DNA of 64,000 bases, from the NCBI GenBank assembly GCA_030490835.1, contig CM059972.1:39783452-39847451 (forward strand), written 5' to 3'. Positions 1 through 11,187 of the stretch are shown here, piece by piece. The position numbers and the translations under genes were made by a program. Numbering within the stretch: position 1 is the first letter of the stretch; each line of letters opens with the position of its first letter. Origin of the DNA: Annona cherimola (taxonomy: Eukaryota > Streptophyta > Magnoliopsida > Magnoliales > Annonaceae). The notes beneath the pieces are model-generated. The model made no database searches and was not told the DNA's origin. It saw only the letters and a program-made list of their open reading frames with translations.

Positions 1-3000
1 AATGGCCATACGACCCCTGAATCTCATAATACCATCGGCCCCAATTATAAAATCTTGCAATTCTCCTTTCAATGCTCTCTCTCTCACCTTTTGAAAGGAT
101 TCATCTTGGCTTTCTTCTTGTGCTTGTCTAATTTCATCTCTAAGAGTAGGTTGAATCTTTAATTGGCTAATTTGTGCTGCTACCCCATCAACACACACAT
201 GCAAGTCCATTCTTCTTATTTCTTCAAATAATTTTTCTTGACCAGTAAGTAAACTAGCCATGCTACTCCCAGATTTCCTACTCAGTGCATCTGCAACAAC
301 ATTTGCTTTACCTGGATGATAATGAATACTCAGGTCATAATCTTTTATTAACTCTAGCCACCTTCGTTGCCGCATATTTAACTCCTTTTGAGTAAAGATG
401 TACTTCAAACTTTTGTGATCAGTATATACTTCACATCGTCCGCCATATAAGTAGTGCCTCCATATTTTCAGTGCAAAAATCACTGCAGCTAACTCCAAGT
501 CATGAGTTGGATAATTCACCTCATGTGGTCTCAATTGTCTTGATGCATAGGCTATCACCCTACCATGTTGCATAAGGACACATCCCAATCCCTTCTTTGA
601 TGCATCACTATATATCACAAATCCACCATTTCCTGAAGGTACAGTTAACACAGGTGCTTCTACTAACCGTCTCTTCAACTCTTGAAATGCTTCTTCACAC
701 TTGTCTGTCCATTCGAACTTTACCCCTTTGTGTGTGAGCTTCGTCATCGGAGTGGCAATGGTAGAGAACCCTTCCACAAATCGCCTATAGTACCCTGCTA
801 AACCCAAAAAGCTTCTCACCTCAGTAACACTGGATGGCCTAGGCCAGTTTACCACGGCCTCTATCTTATGCGGGTCCACAGATATTCCATCTTTAGAAAC
901 AACATGACCCAAAAAGCCCACACTGTTCATCCAAAAATCACACTTCTTAAGCTTTCCATAAAGCTTTTCTTCCCTTAGCCTTTGTAAAATCAATCTCAAG
1001 TGTCCTTCATGCTCTTCACTGCTCTTGGAATACACCAAAATGTCATCGATAAACACAACCACAATTTGATCCAAATATGGCCGAAATACCCTATTCATTA
1101 AGTCCATGAATGCTGCAGGGGCATTTGTTAAACCAAAAGGCATGACTAGGAACTCATAATGTCCATACCGAGTCCTAAATGCTGTTTTCTGTATATCTGA
1201 CTCTTTAACTCTCATTTGATGATACCCAGATTGTAAGTCAATCTTTGAAAACTTACTTGCTCCTTGCAGCTGGTCTAACAAATCATCAATACGAGGCAAT
1301 GGATACTTATTCTTAATAGTCACTTTATTGAGTTCGCGATAGTCAATGCATAACCTCAAACTCCCATCTTTCTTTTTCACAAACAAAACTGGGGCTCCCC
1401 ATGGTGACACACTGGGCCGAATAAATCCTTTATCTAATAGATCCTGCAACTGAGTCTTCAATTCAGCCATCTCTACTGGTGCCATGCGATAAGGAGCTCT
1501 TGAAATTGGCTCCACTCCAGGCTGCAAATCTATTCCAAATTCCACTTCCCGTTCGGGTGGCAAACTAGGCAACTCTGCAGGAAACACATCAGGGAACTCA
1601 CGTACCACAGGGATCTCATCCAACTGTTTGTCCACTAGGTTGATATCTACTACTGAGGCAAGATAAGCAAGACAACCTTTTCGAACCAAACTCATTGCTC
1701 CTAAGGCTGACACCAATTTGGGTAACCCACCTGTTGGTAATCCTCTGAATATGAATTCCACATCATTATGTACCTTAAGGATAACTTGCTTTGATCGACA
1801 ACCTACATTAGCATCATACTTAGCTAACCAATCCATGCCCAAGATAATATCCAATCCCTCCATCTCCAATACTATCAAATCTGCTAGGAACTGTCTACCC
1901 TCAATCATCACAGGAACACATCTACACATCTCAGTTGCTATACTAACTGCTCTCAAGGGGGTAGACACCCTCATTAGCTCATGCATGGGATGTTTAATCA
2001 ACTTGGCTTTCTTCACAAAAGCTATTGACACAAACGATCGTGATGCACCAGGATCAAACAATACAAAGGCCATGCATCCACTAACAAGAAGGTTACCTGT
2101 AACCACATTCTCTGCGGATTGTGCCTCTTGTGCATTTGCAGCTTGAACCACTGCCATCACTTGTGGTCTTCTATCGACCTGAGGGCGAACCTGCTGAGGA
2201 TAGGGTCCTCTCCCAACCTGCATCCCACCAGGAGGAATATTATGAACTGGTAATTGTTGTTGTATCCGAGCTGCCCCTACTGCTCCTCCACCTAAGAGTA
2301 TAGGGCAATCCCTCCTAATGTGCCCTTGTTGACGACAGTAGAAGCAAACAATATGTCGTCCTGTCCTCTGTCTTTGAACCTGTGGCTGTTGTGGTTGTTG
2401 CTCCCTAACATGGGCTTGTGCTTGTCCCCTGGTTTGCTCTTCCCCTTGACCTACCAATTGCGGGCATGATGTTTTTTTATGACCCAATTGACCACATTGG
2501 AAACAGGCTGACTTAAATGTAAAAGTTTCACCCTCAATAGTCCTCTGCTTCTTGTGTCCTTGTACTTCTCCTCTTGGCCCTTTTCTCTTTTCCTTAATCC
2601 TCTCTTGCTCTTCTTCTTCCCGTTCTATCATGCGGGCTCGATCAAGCATTTCTCCATAATCACGTAACATGAAGGGTGCTAAGCCCCTTCGAATAGAGAA
2701 TTTCAGTCCCTCTTGAAATTTACGTGCCCTTTCTTGTGGATTGGTCCTTATCCACGGAACAAATCTAGAAAGCGACCGAAATTTAGCATCATACTCTTCC
2801 ACGGTCATTTTCCCCTGTACTAAGTGCATGAATTCTGATGCTCGACGTGTTTTCTCACTATCAGGCACATAGTGGGCAAGAAATCTTTCCAGAAATTCGG
2901 GCCATCGTAGTCTTCCACCCCCATCTGGTAACACAGCCTTCTCAGCATCCCACCACTGTTCTGCATCCCCCTCCATCACATAAAGAGCATACTTGACCTT

Positions 3001-3618
3001 TTGTTCTTCTGTGCATTCCATATAGTTGAAAATCTTTTCCATCTTCGCCACCCATCGATCCACAACTAAATAATCTCTTTCTCCTTGAAATATAGGAGGC
3101 TTCATCTCCTGGAATGCTTTGATGTCTAACTTCTCTTCTTGAGGCTTTCTTCCTTCTTGCTCTTGTCTTCTTGCTCCCATCCTTGGACCTGCACGGTTTG
3201 TGTCACCTGAAGTCCTTTGTTGTTCTCTTTGAGTGTCCAGGCTTGCCGTCATTCTCTCCATCTGAGCTTGCATAAATTCTTGAAAATTCTGCATCATACC
3301 TCTCATCATTCCCATCATAGCCTCCACACTTGTTTGTGCCCCAGTATTTACCTCTGGTCCTATAGGAATCTCACCACTACTGGTTCCTACTCCTCCTTGA
3401 CTGTGTATCCCATGATAACCCCCGCTAGGATTTTCCCAGTATGCATCATCATCTGCGTTCTCCTCGTCTTCTTGAAGTGGGGACCTCTCCTGTGCAACTT
3501 GCTCCTGTTGTTGGCCTTCAATAGCAAGTGGCATTTCATGAGGTGGGACTATCGTTTCACTTGGTCCACCCTCTTCCATAATGCCCTTTCCCTTGTTAAG
3601 TCTTGTCTTTGGTGCCAT
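1..3618 (-). CDS. Ty3/gypsy gag-pol polyprotein, Tekay/Del-like, C-terminal part beyond window
   Basis: Seen: one frame with no stop from the ATG at 3618 to position 1 (1206 codons), starting [12 protein letters not shown]. Order: gag with a retrotransposon capsid region; two CX2CX4HX4C zinc knuckles at about residues 372-385 and 425-438; aspartic protease with DPGAS at 522-526; reverse transcriptase with FIDD at 856-859; RNase H with YSDAS and a conserved TDHKSL; then the start of the spacer before integrase. Known: this order (PR-RT-RH-INT) and the DPGAS protease are usual for plant Ty3/gypsy chromoviruses. Inference: potentially autonomous and fairly young, since no break is visible, but integrase, any chromodomain and the 3' LTR lie to the left of the window. 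The start is chosen as the first ATG after the primer site and leader (3619-3823), which holds nothing else I recognise. Confidence 0.93.
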   Translation of the reverse strand, partial: MAPKTRLNKGKGIMEEGGPSETIVPPHEMPLAIEGQQQEQVAQERSPLQEDEENADDDAYWENPSGGYHGIHSQGGVGTSSGEIPIGPEVNTGAQTSVEAMMGMMRGMMQNFQEFMQAQMERMTASLDTQREQQRTSGDTNRAGPRMGARRQEQEGRKPQEEKLDIKAFQEMKPPIFQGERDYLVVDRWVAKMEKIFNYMECTEEQKVKYALYVMEGDAEQWWDAEKAVLPDGGGRLRWPEFLERFLAHYVPDSEKTRRASEFMHLVQGKMTVEEYDAKFRSLSRFVPWIRTNPQERARKFQEGLKFSIRRGLAPFMLRDYGEMLDRARMIEREEEEQERIKEKRKGPRGEVQGHKKQRTIEGETFTFKSACFQCGQLGHKKTSCPQLVGQGEEQTRGQAQAHVREQQPQQPQVQRQRTGRHIVCFYCRQQGHIRRDCPILLGGGAVGAARIQQQLPVHNIPPGGMQVGRGPYPQQVRPQVDRRPQVMAVVQAANAQEAQSAENVVTGNLLVSGCMAFVLFDPGASRSFVSIAFVKKAKLIKHPMHELMRVSTPLRAVSIATEMCRCVPVMIEGRQFLADLIVLEMEGLDIILGMDWLAKYDANVGCRSKQVILKVHNDVEFIFRGLPTGGLPKLVSALGAMSLVRKGCLAYLASVVDINLVDKQLDEIPVVREFPDVFPAELPSLPPEREVEFGIDLQPGVEPISRAPYRMAPVEMAELKTQLQDLLDKGFIRPSVSPWGAPVLFVKKKDGSLRLCIDYRELNKVTIKNKYPLPRIDDLLDQLQGASKFSKIDLQSGYHQMRVKESDIQKTAFRTRYGHYEFLVMPFGLTNAPAAFMDLMNRVFRPYLDQIVVVFIDDILVYSKSSEEHEGHLRLILQRLREEKLYGKLKKCDFWMNSVGFLGHVVSKDGISVDPHKIEAVVNWPRPSSVTEVRSFLGLAGYYRRFVEGFSTIATPMTKLTHKGVKFEWTDKCEEAFQELKRRLVEAPVLTVPSGNGGFVIYSDASKKGLGCVLMQHGRVIAYASRQLRPHEVNYPTHDLELAAVIFALKIWRHYLYGGRCEVYTDHKSLKYIFTQKELNMRQRRWLELIKDYDLSIHYHPGKANVVADALSRKSGSSMASLLTGQEKLFEEIRRMDLHVCVDGVAAQISQLKIQPTLRDEIRQAQEESQDESFQKVRERALKGELQDFIIGADGIMRFRGRMAI

Positions 3619-3823
3619 CTTCTGTACAACATCCATAAATAATTAAGATTAAGCAACATAAATTTGACCAATGTACACAGACTAATTTAACATAGAGATA
3701 TTCCAAGTCCCATATCAAGAACCTAGACTGCATCCCTGATAATATTCTATGTACTTAACATGTATTCTCACCACTCACCTAATCGGTCTCTTTCACTAAC
3801 TTAATAATTTAAAACATTCTTAT

Positions 3824-3835
3824 GCTCTGATACCA
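3824..3835 (-). other. Primer-binding site, tRNA-iMet type (Tekay-like element)
   Basis: On the minus strand TGGTATCAGAGC, the usual complement of the 3' end of initiator Met-tRNA, lies 5 bases inside the LTR edge at 3841. It sets where minus-strand DNA synthesis starts and fixes the element orientation. Confidence 0.9.
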
Positions 3836-3840
3836 CTTTC

Positions 3841-5605
3841 TGTAACGCCCCATTCATAAAAAAATACTCAATAACTAATCAACGGCGCTACACAATCATA
3901 GAAAAATTCGGCAGCATCTCCCCATAACATACAAGGGATCATATGGAATACATGACCTGATAATCATTACATTTCCATCTGTAACATTCAATCCTATTTA
4001 TATACTTGCATCTTCATATAATAAGAACATTTTTATAGAAGGAAATCATTACATATTTTCCTTACACAACAAACAGATATAATAGCCATGCATATGTGCA
4101 TCAACAAGGATTATAATCCAATCTGAAATACCAAATACATTAAAGTTGTCAAAACGAATCCGCCTAAGTAATTGTCTACATATATGATTATCAAAAGAGC
4201 ACAAGTCTAAAAGAACTGGAATCAACATATTGTGCTAGGGTCTCTCATGTTTGATCTTCAATTTGTCCCATCCTTAAGTTCTCCTTCTGGCCTGCGATCT
4301 AAAACCACAATAACAATGATATGAGTCTAAATAGACCCAGTAAGTAGATAGTGGTTAGCACAAAGTGCAAATAAGCATAATGATGGATACTCATACAGTG
4401 ATGAAGCTAATACACATGGGTCCAATACCCACTCCCAAGATCGTATACATATAACCATACACACAAATTGACCAACACAACCAATCATCTACTCATGTCC
4501 ATCAAGGGCCATGAACAACCCTCTCCTCATGTCAATCAGGGGCCATGAACAACCCTTACAACCAACTATTTGAGATAACGCATCATACATAACAGACAAT
4601 GAAACACATCGCAAACCACACATACAACATCAACACAATTCAGATACAACACATAGATCTGTCACACAAGCATTTTATCAAACACATGATAGGCGCGAAA
4701 TGAAATAACCTTCGATTCGTATTCTCTTTTGGGGCAAATCAATTCACGTCACATTTCAACAATATAAGAACTTCTAGGAAATCTTTCACATCATAAAAAT
4801 CGCACATTCAAAGTAAATTTCCCATAAACCCTAACTGTTACGAACCCATTTCCTAATACCATAGAGGCGTCAAGCTCTACATATTTCCTCTAGCCTCATG
4901 TCGTGTTCAACATAAAATTTCATCACTAAATCGAGAAAGGGCGACATCTACTTACCTCGATCGTGATTTTCCCCAAAACAGCGACCCTAGGCTTAGCTTG
5001 CAGAGATTTGGAGCTTCCTTGATTCAAATCGATCACCTTCGAGGCAGTCAGTAGGGTTTTCTCGAAGAGATCTATTGCTAGATCGTACTGAGTAGAAGAG
5101 AAAGAAGAGAAGACGCAGAGATCGGGAAGAGAAGAAGAAGAAAAACAGTCGGGCGTGAGGTGAGAAAATGGAGTCTAACGCGCGGCTTCGCTTCATATCG
5201 AACCCCCATCGGGTCGGGATCGGGTCCAGGACGGGTCGGAGCATGAGTCGGGTCTAATCGCATTTGGTAATTTACTCTTCCACTCCTACGACTTAAATAA
5301 TTAAAATTTTCTTCAGGGGCGCTGCCCCCTGCACCCCCGCAAGGGGCGTCTCCCCCTTGACCCCCGCGACCTGACCGGGCAGGTCGAACCCCGTACCTAC
5401 TCTGCGAAGGAAACAATAGTCGTAGTGCCCATCAATGGAACGCTAATCATACATGCACATATGCACTATACATCTCCTAAATGTCGTGTCCATGTATGTT
5501 ATGTATCCATTAATATCGTAAAATTCTTACTAGCATGTTCATAAGTTACCTTATAAATAGAGAAAAGTTATAATAAAAATAGAATAAAAATACCTGGTCC
5601 TCACA
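3841..5605 (-). repeat. 5' LTR of the Tekay-like element (1765 bp)
   Basis: Bounded by TG...CA. The minus strand starts TGTGAGGACCAGG (5605) and ends CGTTACA (3841), followed by the primer site. In transcript sense it contains a run of three strong GC hairpins (5315-5386) and, further on, a good 5' splice-site-like GAG/GTAAGT with the GT at 4955-4954 after the motif CGATC. Known: plant chromovirus LTRs can carry introns in the leader. The second LTR is outside the window, so age and target duplication cannot be judged; the right flank begins TGAAT. ORF-like stretches inside (for example 4993-5416 minus) are not credible genes. Confidence 0.85.
5315..5386 (-). promoter_or_regulatory. Triple GC hairpin block in Tekay-like LTR
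   Basis: Three consecutive inverted repeats: AGGGGC/GCCCCT-type at 5315-5330, AAGGGG/CCCCTT at 5341-5358, and a perfect 7-bp stem CGACCTG/CAGGTCG at 5367-5386 with a 6-base loop. The block is far more GC-rich than its surroundings. Similar GC-rich blocks occur in LTRs of several plant retrotransposons; the function is unknown. Confidence 0.6.
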
Positions 5606-6359
5606 TGAATTCAATTTCAAGTCAAAGAATTTTCTCAACCTTGCACATTTTCTTTAAAATGGATTAAAACAAGATAATTTTCATCAGCAGAAGTTGACAT
5701 AACATGCAATCTAAACAAAACATGAAAAACAAACCTACGACCGAGAATTATACACTCCCCCAAACTTGAGAGATGCATTGTCCTCAATGCATGAAACTAA
5801 AGGGAACCTAATAAAGAAAACACAAAATGAAAAAAATAAAATAGAAAGGACCAAAACTCCCTTATGTGTTGTCTCCACCCTATTGCTGAGAAGACTGTCC
5901 GAAGCATGCTCGGAACTCGGGAGGCGTCGATAGGAATGGGGGTAGGTTCATCGTGTCGATATGGCGCTCCTCCATCAGTCGTCAAAAATGGGCCTCCATC
6001 GCCCGATTGGGCTGTCGCAGAAACCGAGCTTAAGCCGCCATCAGATTCTCCAGGTTGGTCAGCCTCTCGCTGGTGGATGGTGGTTGAGATGAGGAACCCG
6101 TAGGTGGTGCCGCCGTGGGACGAGTGGTGGTAGTTCGGACTCGAGGCTGAGTCCAGAAGGACAGATCGTCAATGATGGCTTGGCAGTTCAAGACTTCTTC
6201 AGTCGCCTCCCATCATACTCCCGCCCTTTTGCATAGCCTTGTGATCAGGGATGGGAACGTGAGTTGTCCTCCCATCGACTTCCACGTAGGTGGCCGTTCA
6301 CAAAAATAGCTCGTGATGACATTGATATGCTTGTCCTCACCCTTCAGAAAGGCCTCGTA
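5606..6359 (-). repeat. 3' region of Athila-like element, with purine-tract-like motif
   Basis: Non-coding stretch downstream (minus strand) of the env-position ORF. At 5789-5755 the minus strand reads a TTGAGGACAATGCA-type box followed by CTCAAGTTTGGGGGAG, a combination typical of the end of Athila/Tat elements just before the 3' polypurine tract region. The element's own 3' LTR is not here: the Tekay-like LTR starts at 5605, so the rest must lie to the left of the window. The ORF-like stretches at 5797-5985 and 5864-6103 show no recognisable domain. Confidence 0.55.
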
Positions 6360-6728
6360 CTAATTTGGGTGATCAAAAGTGGGCATCTCATAGAAAGCGT
6401 TGATTGCTTTAGGATGAAACGGGACTATCTTGCCGTAGACCTTGACCCTGCCCTGCTCGTGCTCCACAGCATTAGCGTAGAACTCCTTTACCATAGGTAC
6501 AATAGCAGGCTGTGGCTGCGCCAAGAACTTTTGCCAACCCCGGACATTTAAGGCATTGATGAAATTGTCGGAGAATGAGTCGATCTTTATTCCCCTCTCT
6601 GGAATTAGGTGGCGCTTCTGCAGTGAATCTGTGCACCGCTTGAAAGCTTGAGCGGACACAAAGCGGTTAGCATCAAACTCGACTGGATCTTGAGTTTTCT
6701 TTCTTTTGGCAGAGGATGAAGAGGCCAT
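6360..6728 (-). pseudogene. Env-position ORF fragment, putative plant transposon protein domain
   Basis: A 122-codon frame starting MASSSSAKRKKT, the kind of low-complexity basic N-terminus seen on proteins with the plant-transposon-associated domain found after pol in Athila-like and other elements. Visible motifs: an IPERGI segment at about residues 43-48, a WQKFL block, and VKEFYANA. The frame stops early for this family, which is usually several hundred residues, so I take it as a truncated relic. It lies on the same strand as, and downstream of, the Athila integrase at 19607-20556, but is now separated from it by the LTR-B insertion at 7381-19339. The domain name is from family knowledge and was not searched. 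No signal peptide or membrane segment is evident. Confidence 0.6.
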
Positions 6729-7380
6729 GTCTCCAATATATCAAATCAATCACTAGAATAACAATCTGCAACCAATATCAAACAAGCAATCCCTAAGAAC
6801 TGCAAACTGAACTCAAATCCTCCGTCCAACCACCAAATCTCAATCCAAACTCCAACCTTGCAGTAAACCAACACCAAGTAGCTTGCAAAAAAATAAGATC
6901 ACACCAAAGGACAAGAAAAATTACCCTGGGAGCTTGCAACCACCAAGTTGAAGTAAGAATCCCTTCTGCACTGGCGTCATGGTACGGGATGGGTGGCGCC
7001 TAGGCGCCGCTCTGCTGCCTTCGAAAACCGGCACCGACCGGAAGTGGAGATTGAAATGGGGCTTGAAATGGATGTAAAATGGAGGAGAAATGGATAGGAA
7101 ATGGATGTAATAAATGGGGCTTAGGATTAGGTATGGAAAAACTTGATTTTTGGGTAGATTTGAGTGGAATCTAAGAAAGGGGAAAAGATGGAAATGGAAT
7201 GGAAAATGGAGAGGAAGGAATGGGGATGAGATTGAGGATGAAATGGAGTTGGAATGGAGGTGAAATGGGTTGGAATTAAGTTGCTTAGGTTTGGAGATGA
7301 AGAAGGGGAAAGAAAATGGCGCTGGGGCTAGGGGTTAGGGTTTAAAACCCTAATTCGAGCCTTATAAGCTCGTTTAGGTC
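6729..7380 (-). repeat. Athila-like internal spacer upstream of the env-position ORF
   Basis: No ORF of note. It contains one copy of the palindrome GGCGCCTAGGCGCC (6995-7008), otherwise found in the Athila LTRs, then a strongly G/A-biased stretch (about 7020-7320) with many ATGGA/AAATGG repeats. It ends AGGTC, the left target-duplication copy of the LTR-B insertion. Confidence 0.5.
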
Positions 7381-9184
7381 TGTGGTGCCCCAAACCGAGA
7401 CGTCACTTCCTTACCTCAAGACCTCATTGATTGGTAAATGTGAATCAGGATTGTTGCCCTGATCACGCGGTGGGTTCTTAATTGGAACTCGTCCTAATTT
7501 TTTTTCGATTCATTCCTTTTATCTATCATCATTCATTTCATTCTTCACTACATCTTTCATCATACAAGTACCATTATACTTGTAATAAAATTTCATAATT
7601 TCATTCATAGCATCTCTTCATACTATTCTATAATAGCATTTACATTCCTTACATACATACATTCAATCATTGAATCACACAGAACTTATAATTCTAAATA
7701 AGTTCACATATACATTATATAGAAAGAAAACAACATTTTAGAAAGTTCGCTTGCTTACCTGAGATCATCATAATCCTTTTCTTCCATTCTTTTCCTTGCC
7801 TTTGCCTAGATAAATGAAAATAACATTTCATTTATTCACATCAATCTTAAATGCTTACATCCCTTAGGTTTTCCATCCTATATAAATCCATTTGGACTAG
7901 CTTAACCCACTTGTCTTTCAAGTCGGGTATTCATACGTATCGACATAGCCTATACATATCAATCATCTATTCATTCATTTTAATACCCTTATGTAGGGTA
8001 AACTTACATACATATAACAATCATTCATTAAATCATTATTTGGAGGTTCATTACCTCAATTGCTCATTTTTAACATATTTTTCATTTTTCATACAATGGT
8101 GTTCATTTTAAGCACTTAGTTGCTAACTTAGACATCATATAATAATCTCAAAATTTGAGATTATCATTATTTACTTAAACAGTACCCTAATCCACGTTTT
8201 TCATCATGTTGTCATGCATTTTTGCATTTTAACAACTTACATAATCCATATATCATTTATTCATACTTATCTCTTTATATATGTCCATTTCTCAACACAT
8301 AAATTATGTGTTTCTTAAAATTTTTCAACATAGCAATTTGTGAAACCCAGCTTCTTTAGGCAACACATAATATTACCTAGGGTCGTAAACCCTAAATTTT
8401 TATAATAATTTTCATGATTAATAAAAATTCTTTCGTAAATATGTGTATTAGAATAATGCAATTAAGGATTTAACCCGCGTGAATAGTGCACGTGAATAGT
8501 AACTCAGGGATTAAGACACGTAATTAAGAGTTAATCACTTGGATTAACCTAATCACAAAAAGACGAAAAATGAGATTTATGCACTAAAGGACGAAATAGC
8601 AATACTTTTTAATATTTTAAGAAAATTTCAGATTTTAGTGGAAATTAAAGAAAAAATAAAGAAAAATTCATAAATTGCAATCTGGACGTTGGATTTAAAT
8701 GAAATTTTTTATGGATGTTAAAAATTTATGATGAATATGATGAATGGTGTAAGATATGATGAAAATCATGAATTAAGGGTCAAGATGAAACTTCATTTGG
8801 AGATTAAAAAGTAGCCCACCTTTTTCATTAATTATCTTTGATTTTTGGATTAAATTTAATTAATTAAAAATAAAAATAATTAATGCAAAATCAGCAAAAA
8901 TGCCAAGGAGGGTAGGGGCATGCAATGGGGGAGGACTTTTGGGCCAAAATCCAATGACCTGAAATCATCCTCATCAAGAATCAACGGTTGAGATTTAATT
9001 AGCTTAAAATAATTAATTTTAATAAATAAAAAATCATTAATAAATAGGGCTGCTAGGGGGGCGTGAGCTGCTGTAGGGTGGCTGCGTATTGCTCCACATA
9101 ATTTATGAAAAGTGGAAAAAATATATTTAGAATTAAATACCTTGAGCAAGGGGGTAAATTATAATTTAATGAAAAATCAAAAAC

Positions 9185-9192
9185 TATAAAAG
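9185..9192 (+). promoter_or_regulatory. TATA box of LTR-A copy A1
   Basis: TATAAAAG in AT-rich sequence, followed by a GGGGGAGC run and a purine-rich leader. The same position is occupied by TATAAATA in copies A3 (44721-44728) and A4 (47372-47379), and on the minus strand in A2 (16698-16691) and A5 (51354-51347). Confidence 0.65.
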
Positions 9193-9995
9193 GGGGAGCA
9201 TGATTGAACGACCAAACCATCCCACACCTTCCCTTGAGCAAAGCTCACTCCCACACATCCCCACACGTCTCAAGTGAAAAAGAAGGAAGGAGAGAAGGAG
9301 AAGAGAGAGAAAGAGAGGAAGGAAGAAGCCTATCTTCACTTAAGATAAGGAAATTCTACCCAAATTTATTTTGAGTGTTAATTGGGGTAAAACTATGCTT
9401 AGATAATGCCTAATCATAAGAAAATAAGTATAGTTATGTTGCTTAATTGGAATTATGCCAAAATATCAAAAATTTGGAGCGAGGATAAAGCATTCGGGAA
9501 AATCATGCATAAAATGAGTAAATAATGCCCCAATATTGCTAAATGATGATTTTGGATGAATTTTTATGATAGTTATGATGTTGGAATGATGATATATTAA
9601 TCTCATGATTTTTGGATTTAAGGATTATGCTTAAGTGAAATTATGATGAATTTATGTATATGGAGAAAATGATTTAATTGGCCAAGTTTATGATGATAAA
9701 TTCAAAATTCATGAATTTTCCATGATATATTAAATATAAGCTATGTCAACGTATTTTTTATTTTTGAAAAAAATGTCGATTTTTGGAACCCATGAATAGT
9801 AACTTTCAACGTTGTGAACAACGTGATTTTGGAGAAAATTTGAGATTAATATTTATATTATGAATATAAGGTTGAAATTTTTGAAGAACCTATGGATAAA
9901 AAAATCCGTATAAGGAAATAATGACCAAATATTATAAAGAATGCATGGGAAGAAACCTGAATGGAATGAATGAAATGTCATTTTTTCTTGAATAG

Positions 9996-10034
9996 GAAAA
10001 GGGAAAGAAAAGGTTGAGGACACCGACTGAGGAG
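9996..10034 (+). other. 39-nt exon-like segment in LTR-A copy A1
   Basis: Preceded by a T-rich tract and AATAG (3' splice-site-like) and followed by GTAAGCAAG (5' splice-site-like). Same length and edges in A2 (15720-15758 minus), A3 (45568-45606), A4 (48292-48330) and A5 (50465-50503 minus). See findings. Confidence 0.55.
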
Positions 10035-11187
10035 GTAAGCAAGTTATATGCTTTCTAAAATGTTTCTAAATGATTGCAAATTGTTTGCTCACATGTTTTA
10101 TGAATTATATTTAAGGATGGTCATTCTTATAATGCTTTACATGAAATGATTGCTAACTACTTGTTAAATATTTTTATAAAATATTTATGATTTATAAATA
10201 TCATGCCGGCATGTGTATGTAAATGAGCATGGTGCACGAGGAATAGGCCATAGTTGAGGTAGTAAGCGGATCGGATGTCCCCCTCTCTATCGCCAAGTCA
10301 CTTATATAGGCCCAGGCCGGCGGCGACCTCTTTGAGATGGGAGCATGTATGAGATGGGCACCTAGCTAGCGTCGCATGCAAAGGAATGTCATGAATGCTA
10401 TGAATGCATTGCACTTGCATTTTATGAAATGCATGGAAAAGATTGAAAAATTATGTATGACTTGCTTACTGAGTATTATGACTCACCCATGTTTTTCAAA
10501 CGTCAGACAGGAAATGATGAGGAAGGTAGCATGCAAAATGACATGCAGATATAAATGTTATATATGATAATGTTTATGTAAAGACAATGATAAAGATCTT
10601 AATGTGGAAAAAATATCTTTCCAGTTAGAAGAATAATGATGTTTATGTACAGACAAAGATCATAACGCTGATATGTAAAGTATATTACAAGTTGAATGAA
10701 TGATGATAATTCTCCATGTATTGATGTTATATATATATAATAAAAAAAAATCCAGCCGTGTGATCAGGGCAACAATCCTGAGTCATGTTTACCAATCAAA
10801 AACGGTCCCGGAGTAAGGCTTCTTGGCACCCCGGTTCGGGGCGCCACACAATTTGAGTCCTTCAATTAGCACATAATTTAGGGTCTATTTTTCGGATTTT
10901 AATCCATTCATCATAGGGTTCCAAAACATCAACACTAGAACCCATTTTTCATCATATCAACGCCTGTTTTGACACTTAATTCAAAACAGTTTTCTAATCA
11001 CTTAATTCTAGCAATAAATAAGATTTTTCTTAACCCAAATTTAGGGTATTAACACATATTTAATAATCCAAAATTCATTTGCTTGTAAACAGCAATCTCC
11101 ATATGCATTTTGGATATCATTTTTGCATCATTTTGGACGTCTACGTATATGCCCCTACAAATCAAATTCAGGGCAATCATTGTGGCG

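Larger units (their letters stand above)
8339..10848 (+). repeat. LTR-A copy A1, solo LTR (2510 bp)
   Basis: Starts TGTGAAACCCAGC and ends GGGGCGCCACA, with a perfect 5-bp duplication CAATT at 8334-8338 and 10849-10853, inside LTR-B copy 1. Features in order: TATA box TATAAAAG at 9185-9192; purine-rich leader to about 9340, where the donor seen in other copies has decayed (GT changed to AT at 9345-9346); 39-nt exon-like segment 9996-10034; GC-rich conserved block about 10205-10375; conserved terminal block from 10755 ending in the hairpin GGCACCCCGGTTCGGGGCGCC. No genes. Confidence 0.92.

Noticed and set aside
3824..3835. tRNA gene signals at Met-tRNA-like sequences (also 46426, 49222, 62508)
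   Set aside because: Only 12 bases complementary to a tRNA 3' end next to LTR edges; primer sites, not tRNA genes.
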